Assembly: GCF_037392515.1 (NCBI RefSeq)
Contig: NC_090280.1
Coordinates: forward strand, 60,277,504 to 60,341,503
From: Haliotis asinina
Lineage: Eukaryota; Mollusca; Gastropoda; Lepetellida; Haliotidae
Direction: 5' to 3'
DNA length: 64,000 nt
The notes beneath the pieces were generated by a model, which worked only from the letters and a program-made list of their open reading frames with translations, searched no databases and was not told the origin of the DNA. The translations under genes and the position numbers were made by a program. Position 1 is the first letter of the stretch. Each line of letters begins with the position of its first letter. Below, piece by piece: positions 39,881-53,295 of this stretch.

Positions 39881-42540
39881 CCCTCGAGTAAGCTCATGAT
39901 ACAGCAACAGGAGCTGATAACATACATTATCAACTCCTGAAGCACTTGCCCAAATCATGTCTGGAAACGTTGCTACATGTTTTTGATTCACTGTGGACTT
40001 CAGGGCATTTCCCAGCTTCCTGGCGTAATGCCATTGTTGTCCCCATTCCAAAACCTGCCCGGAAACATACTGATCCGTCTAATAACAGACCAAACTCTTT
40101 AACGAGTAATGTGTGTAAAACCATGGAAAGAATGGTGAGTAATCGATTAGCATGGTATCTTGAAACCAATAACCTGATAACAAATATTCAATGTCGTTTC
40201 AGGAAAGATCGTACTACCATTGATCATTTGGTACGTCTAGAATCCCTTGTTAAAAATGCTATAGTAAATAAACACCATATAGTATAGATATTCTTTGATC
40301 TCGAGAAAGGATACGACACTACCTGGAAGCATGGTATTTTAAAGGATGTACATAATTTTGGTTTAAGGGGCTGTTTACCTCTTTATATATCGCGGTTTTC
40401 AAAAGACAGACTTTTTCAAGTCCGAGTGGGTCTGACCATTACAATCAGGAGCATGGCATCCCACAAGGCAGTATTTTGTCTGCCATTTAATATCAAGATG
40501 AACAGTTTCTCCAAGGTATTAAATGGTTTCAATGGATGGATCACTTTTTATGGATGATTTTAATATTTCTTGTCGAGGTAAGAATGCGCATATTATAGAA
40601 CGGCAACTGCAGTCGTGTTTGAAATAAATAAATGGTGTCTTGAAAACGGCTTTAAATTTTCTAAATCCAAAACTAATTGCATCCACTTCCGCCGTAAATA
40701 TAAACTACATAAGGATCCAGAATTGCTTTTAAATGGCACGCCCACCAAAGATGTCAAGGAAGTCAAGTTCTTACGCCTGATTTTCGACTCACATTTAACT
40801 TTTCTTCCGCACATCAAATCCCGAAAACTTAACGGCCTGAAGGCACTCGATTTATTCAAAGTCGTGTCTAACTCAAGGTGAGCAACGGATCAGGTTACCC
40901 TTCTACACCTGTATAGATCTCTTGTCCGTTCGAAACTTGATTATAGCTCCATTGTAGATGATGGAGCCTGCAAGAGCAACCTAAAACTACTCGTATTAGA
41001 TTCTGTCCATCATCAAGGTCTAAGACTTTGGGCTCCTTTCGAACGTCACCGGTTGATAGCCTGTACGTCGAGACTGATGAGTGAGTGAGTTTAGTTTTAC
41101 GCCTCACTCAGCAATATCCAGCTATATAATAGCGCTCTGTATATAACTGACTCTCGACCAGACAATCCAGTTATCAACAACATGAGCATCGATCTGCGCA
41201 ATTGGGAACCGATGACATGTGTCAACCAAGTCAGCGAGCCTGACCACCCAATCCCGGGTGCCTTTGCCTTTTATGGCAAGCATGAAGGCCTATTTTACCC
41301 CGGGACCTTCACAGGTCCGAGGCTGATGAACCATTTATTGAGCAGCGCCTATAAAAATAGCTTTACAGTGCATAACAAAGCTATATTCCAGTGAGTCAAA
41401 CCCTGCATATAACTGTGTCTTCAATCTTCTCTGTGATGATTTAAACAATAAGAAATCTTCTCTTGTTCGGCCTCTTGGTTTAAGAATTAAACCATTGACT
41501 TCTGCTGCCGGCATTGAGCTGGATAATATAGCTCCTTTCCGTCTTCTTTCTTCTCCTTCTTGGCGATTGGTTAGGCTCCAAGTGGACCTAATATTGACCA
41601 CATTTAAAAATTCAGATACTAATGAACTACAATATAAACAAGAATTTAGTCAATTACGTACTAAATATAATACATATAAATCCTTATTTAAAGCTGGATC
41701 CAAGGATGATGGCGTTGTAGCTTGTGCCACTGTCATTAGATCCAGAACAATATCTTCCCGGTTACCTGATAACATCTCTAATTTTACAGCGGAAGCGCAT
41801 GCCATATTAACAGCCTTAAAATATATTAATACACTCCTTAAGTATAAACAATATATCATCTTTTCAGTCTCCCTTTGTTTGCTCCAGGCCATTGAAAACG
41901 TATCATTATACATCCACTTTTACTAGAAGTTATTGAATTGTGTAATGATCTTGCTACTGGCCAATACGACATCGTCTTCTGTTGGTTATCCAGCCATGTA
42001 GGAATCTCTGGTAACACATTTGCTGACCTTGCTGCTAAAGCAGCACTCAACAAATCTGTAACATCACTTCATATTCTTGACACTGATTATAGAGATACCA
42101 TTAGATCTTATATCCGTGATCTGATACAGAAGAAGTGGGAGTCCCAAGTAAATATAAATAAATCCCATTATATTGGTTATACCTATTTGGGTTGTCAGTG
42201 CTGATTTGATGAGGTCATCATGCGTCAATGTCGCATTGGCCACACAAGATACACGCACGAATAAATTTTAAAAGGTGAGGATCCTCCGTTCTGCATGTGA
42301 TCCCTTGTGATGTAAGAATCACATTAGTCATACCTTGCTTTACTAACTTGCTTGACTGTGTTGAGTATTCCATCACAAGGGACAACTATTTCAAATCATG
42401 AACTATGAAGGATCTGGTTTAACAATACCAGTTCTCATTTAATAACTGCATTTAAAAAATAGATCTATTAACTGATTTGTAAATAGATACATATTTTATA
42501 TTTGGAAGTCTAAATAGTGACTCAAATTGTTAGTGGCTGT
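39880..42540 (+). mobile_element. LINE of the I/jockey group with RNase H, decayed
   Basis: In order on the plus strand: the RT start (FPASWRNAIVVPIPKP, then RPNSLTSNVCKTMERMV at 40020-40140), the RT core with damaged catalytic block (about 40290-40600), KWCLENGFKFSKSKT, FLRLIFDSHLTFLPHI, a thumb with LYRSLVRSKLDYSSIV, then RNase H (FTAEAHAILTALKYI, and CWLSSHVGISGNTFADLAAK) to 42200, and a C-terminal piece with CRIGHTRYTH. At least six stops or frameshifts. A SINE interrupts it at 41081-41318. A second short RT-like piece (HLHRSLVRSKLDYGYIVYG, 42560-42640) follows. Confidence 0.8.
41081..41318 (-). mobile_element. SINE (long type) inserted in the LINE
   Basis: Same family as 13165-13421, opposite strand. 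It is flanked by an 11-bp target duplication GAG(A/G)CTGATGA (41070-41080 and 41319-41329) with one mismatch. The LINE frame resumes on the far side. An open frame across it is not a gene. Confidence 0.85.
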
Positions 42541-42670
42541 ACCTTCCAAGGTTGTCAAGCCACCCTCCTTCACCTCCATCGATCACTGGTCCGTTCCAAA
42601 CTTGATTATGGCTACATCGTATATGGTGGCTATTACTGGGGGGAAATTAGTGAATCGTTTGAACTCTGAT

Positions 42671-43090
42671 TTGGCGATGATTGGTCTCTGAACCCCAGGT
42701 TGCGGCTACAGGTTGAAGGTTACAGAAAACACAGACTAGCCTCCGGTCCCTGTTTAGTTTTCAGCCTGGTTCCCTGAGTATTCTGCGCTGACGCCACATC
42801 GCCTCCGCTACTATGAGGGAGTCACCAGGGAACCAGGTCGTTGAGGAGAGAGGCAGAAACCAGTCTTTTCCAAAGATAGTTACATCCGCGCTCGCAACGG
42901 GATATCTTATGAATCTGGTCGGAAAAGACGTTCCTTCACCCCGGAGTTGAGCGGTAGTACTAAGCGGTGGCACTCAAACGTAAGTAAATGCAGCAGACTG
43001 AAGTTAGAAGGTGGAGCATTCAGTAACATTTACTCATCGAGTTGTGTCTGGTTGTTCGTGATCGTCCGTGTCTAGATTATGTAGATGTGT
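42671..43090 (+). repeat. 5' module, copy C
   Basis: Matches 14385-14810 at moderate divergence from TTGGCGATGA to GTTCGCCATTTGCACTATT, including CACTCAAACGTAAGTAAATG. Here no LINE endonuclease follows, which argues that the module can exist on its own. Confidence 0.6.
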
Positions 43091-43202
43091 TTCTGTTCGC
43101 CATTTGCACTATTGCCAAACTACGTAAATTACTTGTGATTGTGAAGTTTTTAATGCATCTGTGCCATAGGTGACACATTACGAGAGTTGGGTACAACTTC
43201 CT

Positions 43203-45224
43203 TTAAAGGGGCACTGATGCGGAGCAGTTTCCGTGGACTGGTGTAAACTTTTGTTATTGTTTTTCTCCCGTGAGTACCCGGATGATATCCCAGAATTCGT
43301 GACTGGTTCGTGACCTCTGCTGCGCAGTCTGTAAGCGCAATTGATAGTTTAATTATAGACAGATCAACTGAGGTGAAGTCATTTGTACTTCATTACAAAT
43401 GTATTATGAAAACAAATGAAACACTTTGAAGGTTAATCATCTGCCAGTGGTAGAAATGGTAAAAAAAACTATTAGGACGGGAAAATAACGAAGCCAGTGT
43501 ACGTCTCTATATTTTGTCTCATAACCCTAATTAGTTTACTGTCATATTTGTATGATTCTGAAAATTAATAAAAGAACACACGATTTGCTCATACTCATAG
43601 TAAATTTCTAACATAACAGCAACATTTATACATTGTATAGATTGCCAATGTGGTTCCTATTTCACACACATACGCGATCTAGTGTGTGTTTTCTGTCATA
43701 CAGATTCTGCTGAATGCTACAACAAATAAATTAAAACAAAATGCAAACAATGAATGTAAAACAGACTAATTTTATAGCAACAATGTCAGGCTACTACCTT
43801 GTTCAGGAATGTATCCATCAATATCCACGTAAAAGAAATCGTATTCCATTCATCTGCAGTTGGTAAATAATCCTGCTCTGTGTCGCGTGTCTTACAACTG
43901 TCTCATTTGCGAAAAAGTAACACATCGTTTCACGTCTTTCATTGGTGAAAACCAGATAAACCTCTCATTGGTCTCCCAAGATAGTACACCTGGCAACTAA
44001 TTGTATGATGTCCACTATTCTAAGTAATTTAGTTAACCAATATTGAGCAATCAATCAATCAACGCAAGGGTGGTTAATTCTTTGAAGGGAGGATGTTGTT
44101 TTTGCACTCACACTTTACGACAGGGTGTAGTCATCTACACACACTGCCTTTTGACAAATCCGCTAGAAGATAAAAGTAATTAATCAATCAGTGTGTTATC
44201 GGTTAATCCTTTGATCGATGTTTGTTTTTGTAACTCAGTTGATAAACCCTCTTGCATCACTTACATGCATATATTACATAACATACAATACATTTGCCAT
44301 TACAGACCTTAATTTATAATGTTGAGTATTTACTCCAGACAGGAGAAATGCCAAATGGGAACCTTTGATGAGTAACCGAAGTGGTGTTGCTACTAATTAT
44401 ACCTGTTATAAATTCATGAATTGACCATCCAGAGAATGATGACAAATAACACGTGTAGGTTTACACCATCAAACGCGAGTTACAGCAAGGAAGATGTAAT
44501 GTCTGTGTCGCATGCAGCCTGTAAACACTTATGGGCCGAAACTGTTTTGAGGATACCAACGGAATTTCGTTACATAAGGAATACACACAGGCATTTGCTG
44601 TGTACTTTGGTAAATAGGTGAAATAAGGGGTTTTTTTTACGTAAGACAATTTTCAGATTTCTCTACCAAAGGCAAAGTCATCGTTTTTTGGTTTACGAAT
44701 TCAAATACATCAACTGTGTGTTATTATTATCATAAATAATAAACCATTGTAGCTACCATAGCTACCAAAATTTACGTATGCTATTTGCTATCACAGCTCA
44801 ACCAACACTCAAAACTACCTAAATATAAAGCTTTGCAATCTTCCGTACTGAAACAAATGGCTTGCTACGTGCCTGTAGACATCATATTTTGATGTAACAT
44901 GATTAAATATCGAGGTTAAAAACACAGAAATAGGATCAAATTGGATCAGTAAGTATACCATCCAAGCATCCGAAAAGAACTACACTGCTGGGATATATGG
45001 TTACGATCAGACAAGGAATACCATGGATATTTTTAAACAAATGGCATGTGATGGGCATCCGGCCTCCTGACTGCTTAGGTGAAGAAATTCTGCTAATATG
45101 GACAGGAGCCCAGTTCCTTTGTCCGTCACGGTCGAAGGAGTGGGCGCTGACCAATTTGCGGTCTGCTTTCGTAATTAGAACGTTGGCGAGAAGCATTATT
45201 CGCTCCGCATCAGTGCCCCTTTAA
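43203..45224 (+). mobile_element. TTAA-flanked element, family II copy 1, 2.0 kb
   Basis: 2014 bp between two TTAA tetramers (43203-43206 and 45221-45224). The ends AGGGGCACTGATGCGGAGC and its reverse complement form the terminal inverted repeat. Copy 2 lies inverted at 48394-50399 with high similarity. It contains only short frames. The one at 45196-44936 (minus strand, 86 codons, with DRDGQRNWAPVHISRISSPK) is also present in copy 2. It is probably non-autonomous and moved by a piggyBac-type enzyme (inference from TTAA). Confidence 0.85.
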
Positions 45225-47470
45225 TACTAGAGGTACTGTGCCTAAGGCAGTTCCGGATCACTAACGAAACACCGACTGCATGCGCCTCCGCAAAAAATAT
45301 ATCTGAAGCGACTAAGGGCAATTTCTGTCTAGGCAATGTTTCATGCTACTCACACCAAAATATAAAATTTATTCGGGCCTGAGCAACTTCAGGGATATCG
45401 GAAAAGAAACGCTCCTCCATAACGGCAGTTCCGAATCATTTCAGGGTATTCCAGATCACGTGACATAACGATCGAGGCAGTGTTCGGTTATTGACGCTGG
45501 TTTGGGGCAACAGGGGTCTGTGTCAAACAATGACACGCGTTTAATTGAACAGATGCGTTTACAGTATTCATAATGTTTGATAAACGAATTATTAACAAGC
45601 ACAACAGTTGATAACAACATCAGATTGGTAGGTAGGTTTAACAGTTGCTGCTCATAGCAACATATCCCAGAGTCATGATTCCAAGCGCAGGCACATCAGA
45701 CCCAGGGAACCAGGCTGGGTACCAGTGTGGGCTGAAAAATTTTCTCTTGGGGATTATACATACGTGGTTTATGGTAGTGAACTCTTCAGTATTGATATAT
45801 AATGTTTTGTCGTGACTTTTACATGCGACTTTAACTTGTAAAGTACAACTGTCAAGACAAAATAACCCATTTTTTTAGAACCTTTTACGCTTTATTCGGT
45901 CAATATGACGATTTTAACATCACATCATCAGTTACTGATTGTAAAGCTTACGAGCATAATCGATTAATGCCTGCGTATTTGAACTCTTTATAGGTGTGCA
46001 TCTTCGTATGTCTTAAAATGAAACAAACGAGTGTGTACTACAGCCTCATTGATTCCACCTCTGGCATAAGTAACCAGGCATTTTTGTCATAAAAGCCCAC
46101 TCTCTGTTGCTGTGGTTAATAACGTAATGACATGGTATGATCCTGTCTCATTCTTTCTCTGCCGGTGCAGCAGGCCAAGGGGGAAAACAGGTTCTCCAGC
46201 TGGCTCAGCACACACACTGCCATCAACATCAAGAATTTGCCTGAATGACCCTGCAAGACTGCTTGGCACTTGTAGTGAATCGTACCATAGTAAAATGCAC
46301 CAAGTTATTAAAAAAAGAATAACATGACTTTAAAAAACCCAAAACAATTTCAATCCCAAAGCATTCATGTGGCATTGTCAAGTTGGTTATTTCCTGACAG
46401 ACTATTCTATACAGCAAATTATGTTTTGGTGAAATGAAGACCAAAATGTTTTATGTATCTACTTTGAGCAAAGAACATCTAGGACAGACCCTTGAGTGAG
46501 TATATATATTTAACATAGGGAACTGAAGTAACATCGGGGAACTAATAACTTTATTTCAACGGTAGTTACCATTTTTCGGTGGTTGACGGAACTGACTTGA
46601 ACACGTGGTTCCATAAATTGCTCATTTCTCCAAAAATATGGCAGATGTAGAGAAGATTTTGTTGCTTTTCACAGGTGAAAAGTATATGCATGCAATGGGT
46701 TGTTAACATGAAGCAACTTGATTCTATTCTTATTTGAGATGGGCTGTTCCGAATGAGTTATCTTTTCCTGACGTGCCAAAGATAAATTACGCGATGATAG
46801 GTATTCTCGTTACAGGGCGAGCAAGTAAACTTCTGGTTCAGATCAAGTTAAACAAAATATATCACCTTAAAGTGCACTGTCTCGGATTTAAAATGAGAGA
46901 TTGAGTGAAGAAATCCATCAAGATTTACAGTTTCTAGGGATTAATGTATGAGGCAGTGATCTAGAATAACTGTGATCTGGAATACCCTTACCCATTGTAG
47001 ATGCAAGATAGTAACAGGCAGTGGTATGAACACAAAGTTCATGGTTGTGGGGGTAACTATTACAACGAACACATTTAACACTGATGGTTTAGACTGCTTT
47101 AGACTTTAGTTTGTCTAATCTCAATAGTATTCTGTCTGTGGTCTTCTCCATGTGGGAGATGTCCAGTGGTTGCAGCAACTGCAACCACTGTGCTGTTGTG
47201 AGAGCGAGTCAGAGTTTTTTGCCCATGTTAGGAATACATTTCAGCACAACACCTGCATCCCACACACACCGATGCCAACCACTCCTATTTTGGAGGAGTT
47301 ATTCTGAGCAAAAGTGAACTGTGTTAGTATGTTAATGATAGCTAGTTAACAACTTTTTTATTTTAAAGCAAAATATTCTGCAAAAACCTCAGAGTTGGTA
47401 TGATGTTCTGATTACGATGAGCGTTATATTGAGTATGTTATGTTGATTAATTTTCAAGCTAGACTGTAAT
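45225..47470. other. No gene recognised
   Basis: 2.2 kb spacer between the TTAA element and the minus-strand DIRS-like fossil. Only short frames with no recognisable content, no repeats beyond AT-rich runs. Confidence 0.4.
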
Positions 47471-47474
47471 TCAT

Positions 47475-50400
47475 CTGTCCGCTTTTGAGCCAAACGGACT
47501 ATAAACCACGCTGAAATAGGCTGGTGAGGAATAAGAGTATATCATTCACAGATGCACAAATGGGATCAACATCCCTTTCACAACAGACTATTTCTCTCTT
47601 GTGAAGGAAAACTTTGTACTGTTTTTGAGTTGATTGTCGCCAGGAGGCCATAATGACTGGTCTAGTGTCGGAATTCCTCTTGCCTCCATTGCTTGCCACA
47701 CAAGTGTCCTGCCAACAGTGTGAGTTTCTTCCTCAGTGGGTGAACCTCCTTGTTGTGTCGTAGTCTCATGAGGTCCAAGCTTTGAGGCAGGATCTGTGGT
47801 CTCTATAAGTTTTACATACCAATTCTGTGTTGGCCAGTCTGGTATCACCATAACCTCTGTGCCCTTGTCTTGCTCCAATTTCTGCTAGCAGTTGCTGATG
47901 ATGCTGAAAGGAGGTAACTGGTAGATGTAAACGCTTGCTAAATGCATGACAATATATGGCACCTGGGTCAGGTCTCCATGAGACTTACTTAGGGATTTGG
48001 GGATTAAGCCGTGATGCGAACATGTCAATGCCTGTTGTGACCCACAACTGACATATCTGGCTAAATACACTATGATGTAACTTCCACTCTGTTTTATCAT
48101 CAAAACAGCCTGGATTCTCTATCTGCCAGAATTGTTTGTTGTTCCTGCTATGTGGCTGGCACTTAACCAAATGTCTTTTGTGTAGGCCCATGACCAAAGA
48201 TCCCTTGCAAGGAAGTGACAGTTTCTTCAATTGCTACCATCCATGGAATTGATGTAGCTGACAGCAGTTGACTGCAATGCTAAGAGTACAGCCAGAAACT
48301 CATTATTGTGCCTTTCTACCTCTGTCATGGACCATCTACCATTTGACTGTCCTCCTCATTTTGTAATAAGTAAATTAGTGAGTTCAATGTCTATTAAAGG
48401 GGCACTGATGCGGAGCAAATAATGTTTCTTGCCAACGGTCTAATTATGGAACCAAACTGCAAATTGGTCAGCGCCCGCCCCTTCGACCGTGACGGACAAA
48501 GGAACTGGGCTCCTGTCCATATTAGCAGAATTTCTTCACCCAAAAGAGTCAGGAGGCCGGATGCCCATCATATGCCATTATTTAAAAATATCCATGGTAA
48601 TCCTTGTCTGATCGTAACAAAATATCCCAACAGTGTAGTTTTTTTTTCGGATGCTTGGATGGTATAGTTACTCAATTTGATCCTATTTCTGTGTTTTTAA
48701 CCTCGATATTTAATCATGTTACATGAAAACATGATGCTTGGATGGTATAGTTACTCAATTTGATCCCATTTCTCTGTTTTTAACCTCGATATTCAATCAT
48801 GTTACATGAAAATATGATGTCTACAGGCAGGTAGCAAGCCATTTGTTTCACTCCGGAAGACTGCAAAACTTCATATTTAGGTAATTTTGAGTGTTGGTTC
48901 AGCTGTGATAGCAAATATCATATGTAAATTTTGGTAGCTATGGTAGCTACAATGGTTTATTATTTATGATAATAAAAACACACAGTTGATTTATTTGAAT
49001 TCGTAAACAATAAACGATGACTTTGCCTTTGGTAGAGAAATCTGAAAATTTTCTTACATAAAAAAAACCCCCTTATTTCACCTTTTTACCCAAGTACACA
49101 GCAAATGCCTGTATGTATTACTTATGTAACGAAATTCAGTTGGTATCCTCAAAACAGTTTCGGGCCATAAGTGTTTTCAGGCTGCATGCGACACAGAGAT
49201 TACATCTTCCTTGCTGTAACTCGCGTTTGATGGTGTAAACCTACACGTGTTATTTGTCATCATTCTCTGGATGGTCAATTAATGAATTTATAACAGGTAT
49301 AATTAGTAGTAACACCACTCAGGTTACTCAACAAAGGTTCCCATTTGGCATTTCTCCTGTCTGGAGTAAATACTCAACATTATAAATTAAGGTCTGTAAT
49401 GGCAAATGTATTGTATGTTATGTAATATGTGCATGTAAGTGATGCAAGAGGGTTTATCAGCTGAGTTACAAAAACAAACATCGATCAAAGGATTAGCCGA
49501 TAACACACTGATTGATTAATTACTTTTGTCAAAAGGTAGTGTGTGTAGATGACTACACCCTGTCATAAAGTGCGATTGTAAAAACAACATCCTCCCGTCA
49601 AAGAATTAACCACCCTTGCGTTGATTGATTGATTGCTCATTATTCGTTAACTAAATTACTTAGAATAGCGGACATCATACAATTAGTTGCCAGGTGTGCT
49701 ATCTTGGGTGACCAGTGAGAGGTTTATCAGGTTTTCACCAACGAAAGACGTGAAACGATGTGTTACTTTTTCGCAAATTAGACAGTTGTGTAAGACACGC
49801 GACACAGAGCAGGATTATTTACCAGCTGCAGATGAATGGAATACGATTTCTTTTACGTGGATATTGATGGATACATTCCTGAACAAGGTAGTAGCCTGAC
49901 ATTGTTGCTATGAAATTAGTCTGTTTTACATTCATTATTTGCATTTTGTTTTAATTTATTTGTTGTAGCAATGTATAAATGTTGCTGCTATGTTAGAAAT
50001 TTACTATGAGTATAAGCAGACCGTGTGTTCTTTTATTAATTTTCAAAATCATACAAATATGACAATAAACTAATTAGGGTTATGAGACAAAATATAGAGA
50101 CGTACATTGGCTTCGGTATTTTCCCATCCTAATAGTTTTTTACCATTTCTACCACTGGCAGATGATTAATCTTCAAAGTGTTTCATTTGTTTTCATAATA
50201 CATTTGTAATGAAGTAAAAATGACTTCACCTCAGTTGATCTGTCTATAATTAAACTATCAGTTGCACATACGGACTGCGCAGCAGAGGTCATGAACCAGT
50301 CAAGAATTCTGGGATATCATCCGGGTACTCACTGGAGAAAAACAATAACAAAAGTTTACACCAGTCCACGGAAATTGCTCCGCATCAGTGCCTCTTTAAG

Positions 50401-51890
50401 GTAGCGTCATGCTGGTTTATCTTAGTAGTTCTGGGTGATGGTGTCTCAATCTCACTTATGTCAGGCAAATCAATGTGGCATCCAACTACAGTATCTAACA
50501 AAAATGGCTTTGCACATATTCAGCTATTCACCTTGTATAGCATTCAGATGGAGGTGAAGCATATACCTGTATGATATCTTGGTCTAATTCTTCTTCTTGG
50601 GGAACTGAGGTGGGCAAGGGTGCTGAGGTTGTAGGCGCTTTGATAAAAAATGCCTCCAATCCTGATACTGATAAGGTGTCTTTGATCCATGCTGGTTATG
50701 TAATGGTCTGCCTTGTCTTTTGCCCCTGATGCTGGAGTTGCCTCTGTTACATGATTGAAAGAGACCACTGAAACGGACTTTAGCCAGAGCTTTGTTAGAT
50801 CGTTCAGTGTCATCAAGACGTTTGTTTCATCCCCAAAAATGTGTTCGTTGATTGGCACTGATGTTGAAAACAAGAGCATATAACTATGATGCACATTAGG
50901 TTTGATGAGGTCCCGATGCCTATCCTTGAGGTCATAGTTGGCGAAGCTGGTCATTTCAGAAGCTGACACACTGGTCTCGACATCCACCACCTTGGTCACA
51001 ACGATTGGCTGTACGACATCCTTGATGTCATAAAGTTCATCTGTTGCCTTTGTCATGAGGCAGGCAATCTTCACAATCATCATTTGTGTTTTCTGTAATT
51101 TCTTGTCCATTGCAATAGTGTCGTTCTTCATCAAGGCCTATTACTATCATTTCATATCAGGTCGGGACAAGACTAGCACATCTCACTGGTCGCACAGCAA
51201 CATCCATTTTCTCTTTTACTTTAGCATCATCAAGTCGACTTTCCTTAAACATAAGGTTGTCTATAATTCCCGCCAGGAGAGTGTTCACTGGGGGTCTGGT
51301 CTTCTCATTCGCTGCGAGTTTGTCATGCATGTTCTTGAAAATGTTTTCTGGGTCAGCGGATCGATCCTCATAATCTTCATTGTCTGAGAGAGATGCATGT
51401 GATTGTCCAGTCACACACAGGTCTCAGAGCAGGTGGTGTGTACTTGGTCTATACTGTGCCTTTGGAGGAGAGGGTCCTGCTGTTTGAGAGTCCTTACTTT
51501 CAAGTTCATTGTCATCATCATATTCATAGTTTGCGTATTCACCAGGCTGTGAATCCTTCAGGGCGTGCTTCAAGCCCTTGAAACCTTCATTAATAGAATC
51601 TTTCAGTTCATGGAGTGTCCCTCTTATGAGGTGCTTTAGTTGTTCTGATGTACTTGCTTAGCTAGAAGTGCTACTCGTTTGAGATGACTGTCTACTGCAC
51701 ACAGAGGCAGTAGCATACGCATGTTCGTTCACTAAAGATAAATCCCTCATCGGCTTCGCTGAGTTCACATTCTCCCTTCTGGGGTCCTTTACATACACCT
51801 GTTGCATGTCAGCTTGATCAGCTTTGTTGATGTCCGTCATCTTGGATGGTAAGATCCCGCGAGTGTGCACACTCATGCAATGTTACGGCT
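47475..51890 (-). mobile_element. DIRS-like retroelement fossil, minus strand
   Basis: Minus-strand parts: a gag-like region (51880-50540), the C-terminal part of RT-RNase H (about 48390-47590, with a FASRLNPQIP block and a PDWPTQNWY motif) and the start of a tyrosine recombinase (about 47700-47475, DPICASVNDILLFLTSL). The TTAA-flanked element at 48394-50399 is inserted into it. Most of the RT is not found. Broken, many breaks, old. No terminal repeats were identified. Confidence 0.7.
48394..50399 (-). mobile_element. TTAA-flanked element, family II copy 2, inverted
   Basis: 1998 bp between TTAA tetramers (48394-48397 and 50396-50399), the inverse of copy 1 with scattered differences and a small duplication near 48700-48790, where GATGCTTGGATGGTATAGTT occurs twice. 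Frames at 48422-48667 and 49687-49899 are the counterparts of sequence in copy 1. The second (70 codons, RFIRFSPTKDVKRCVTF) resembles nothing I can name. Confidence 0.85.
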
Positions 51891-53220
51891 GTTCTCACTA
51901 ACAGCGCTGAATTGATCCTCTAACACACAGATCCTCTAACACAGGGAAAATGGCAGAGCAGAACTGAAGTGGTTCAATTTTTTTGCATATATTATTCTGA
52001 ACGATGTACAACGGGACATGATGGAGTATGAATAGCCTAAATTTGGTGTTTTGACAGACCGTTATCTTGCGAATTTCCCATTCTTAACGGAAACAAATAT
52101 ACCATTTTCCAGATAGGTAAATCTCTACTAACATTTTTGCTGCACAATTTTGTATAGATCAGGGTGTATTTTTGCAAGGCATTCTGATTTATCTGTTAGA
52201 TATTGTTTATGTTAGGGACTGTGTATTGTAATTGAATATTTTTACAATAGAGGGTAATATGATAGTGAAATTCCCAGATAACTGTGGAGGAAAAAATCAT
52301 ATGATTGTATTTTTTGAGCTTTATTAAATGTTTTATCAGCATTTCCATCACGTCTGTTGTGTTGATGTCAGTCATGTTGATGGTCTAAAATAGTGCGGCG
52401 GTGTTGAATGTACATGCGTAGTGAAGCGCTGTGGAATCCGACGCATTTTCAATCCAAAAATTTTGAATGGCATTTGTGGAAATTTCCAAAGTCCGCGTCA
52501 AAGTCCATGGAGTTGTTGAAATTGTTATGATGTGCCATCCTTGCAATAAAACGGAAGTAGTTATCACAATAAGATTTGTTATTGCGCAGTGAAAGGGCCT
52601 AAAATCAGATGAGCATCGATCCAGAATTGATGCTGTCTGATTTATCTGAACAACCAATCAGAATCCAGTATTTTCTTGAGTCATAGTAGAATTATAGGCC
52701 GATCAGCCCGTAGCAAAATAGGCAGAAGGGCCTATATTATCCTCTTTGGGCTACTACAGACTGATTCATAGGTTTGCCCAACCCGATTCTTGTTGGGGTT
52801 GAATGCGCTTCTGTGACCGAGGCAATGCTTCCCCTTTGCAGCGATGTTGTACTGATGGCTTCTATTGCTGAAAATAACATGTATTTGGTCCAAAACTGAT
52901 ACACAAGTATGTATATAGATGGCTCTCAGTGAATGGGTTTTGGACTAAGGAGGAGTCATTTTCAGCAATACTAGTGATGCGGTCCTACTTTGTCAAGACA
53001 TGTGGAGTGCTTGTATTGTATGGGGTGTCACTTACTTGGTACATAATATTTAATGGGCATCTTTCATGCTGTACATGTTTCTCCATGTAAATTACCCACA
53101 TTTGACCACTTTCTAAATGACACTGTGCATGTAGCTTTCACACATAGGAGCCTTGCCAGTTCACACTTATCAGATGGATGCACAAAGTCTGCAGTCTACG
53201 TTACCAGTTGTCCGTTGTCC
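51890..53220. other. No gene recognised
   Basis: AT-rich stretch with short frames. A 90-codon minus-strand frame at 52657-52385 has no domain and looks spurious. Confidence 0.4.
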
Positions 53221-53224
53221 AGTT

Positions 53225-53295
53225 TGTGGAAGTCATGGTGACTGATGGGGTTAGGTGACTGACTATGAAGGTGTGGGTTCAAATCCTGCATGAGA
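53225..53295 (+). mobile_element. tRNA-derived SINE head
   Basis: GGGGTTAGGTGACTGACTAT resembles an A box and GGTTCAAATCCTGC a B box, at tRNA-like spacing, followed by a non-tRNA 3' body. The acceptor stem does not pair, so it is a SINE head rather than a tRNA gene. Confidence 0.5.

Noticed and set aside
42671-43090. A conserved host first exon
   Set aside because: Not accepted as a host gene because the two other copies lead into a LINE; kept as a repeated module of uncertain nature.
46112-46327. Short plus-strand open frame in the 45-47 kb spacer
   Set aside because: No domain, no splice context, and overlapped by an equally long minus-strand frame.
49687-49899. Possible THAP-type DNA-binding domain in the TTAA element
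   Set aside because: The Cys/His spacing of a THAP domain is not present; only a vague resemblance.
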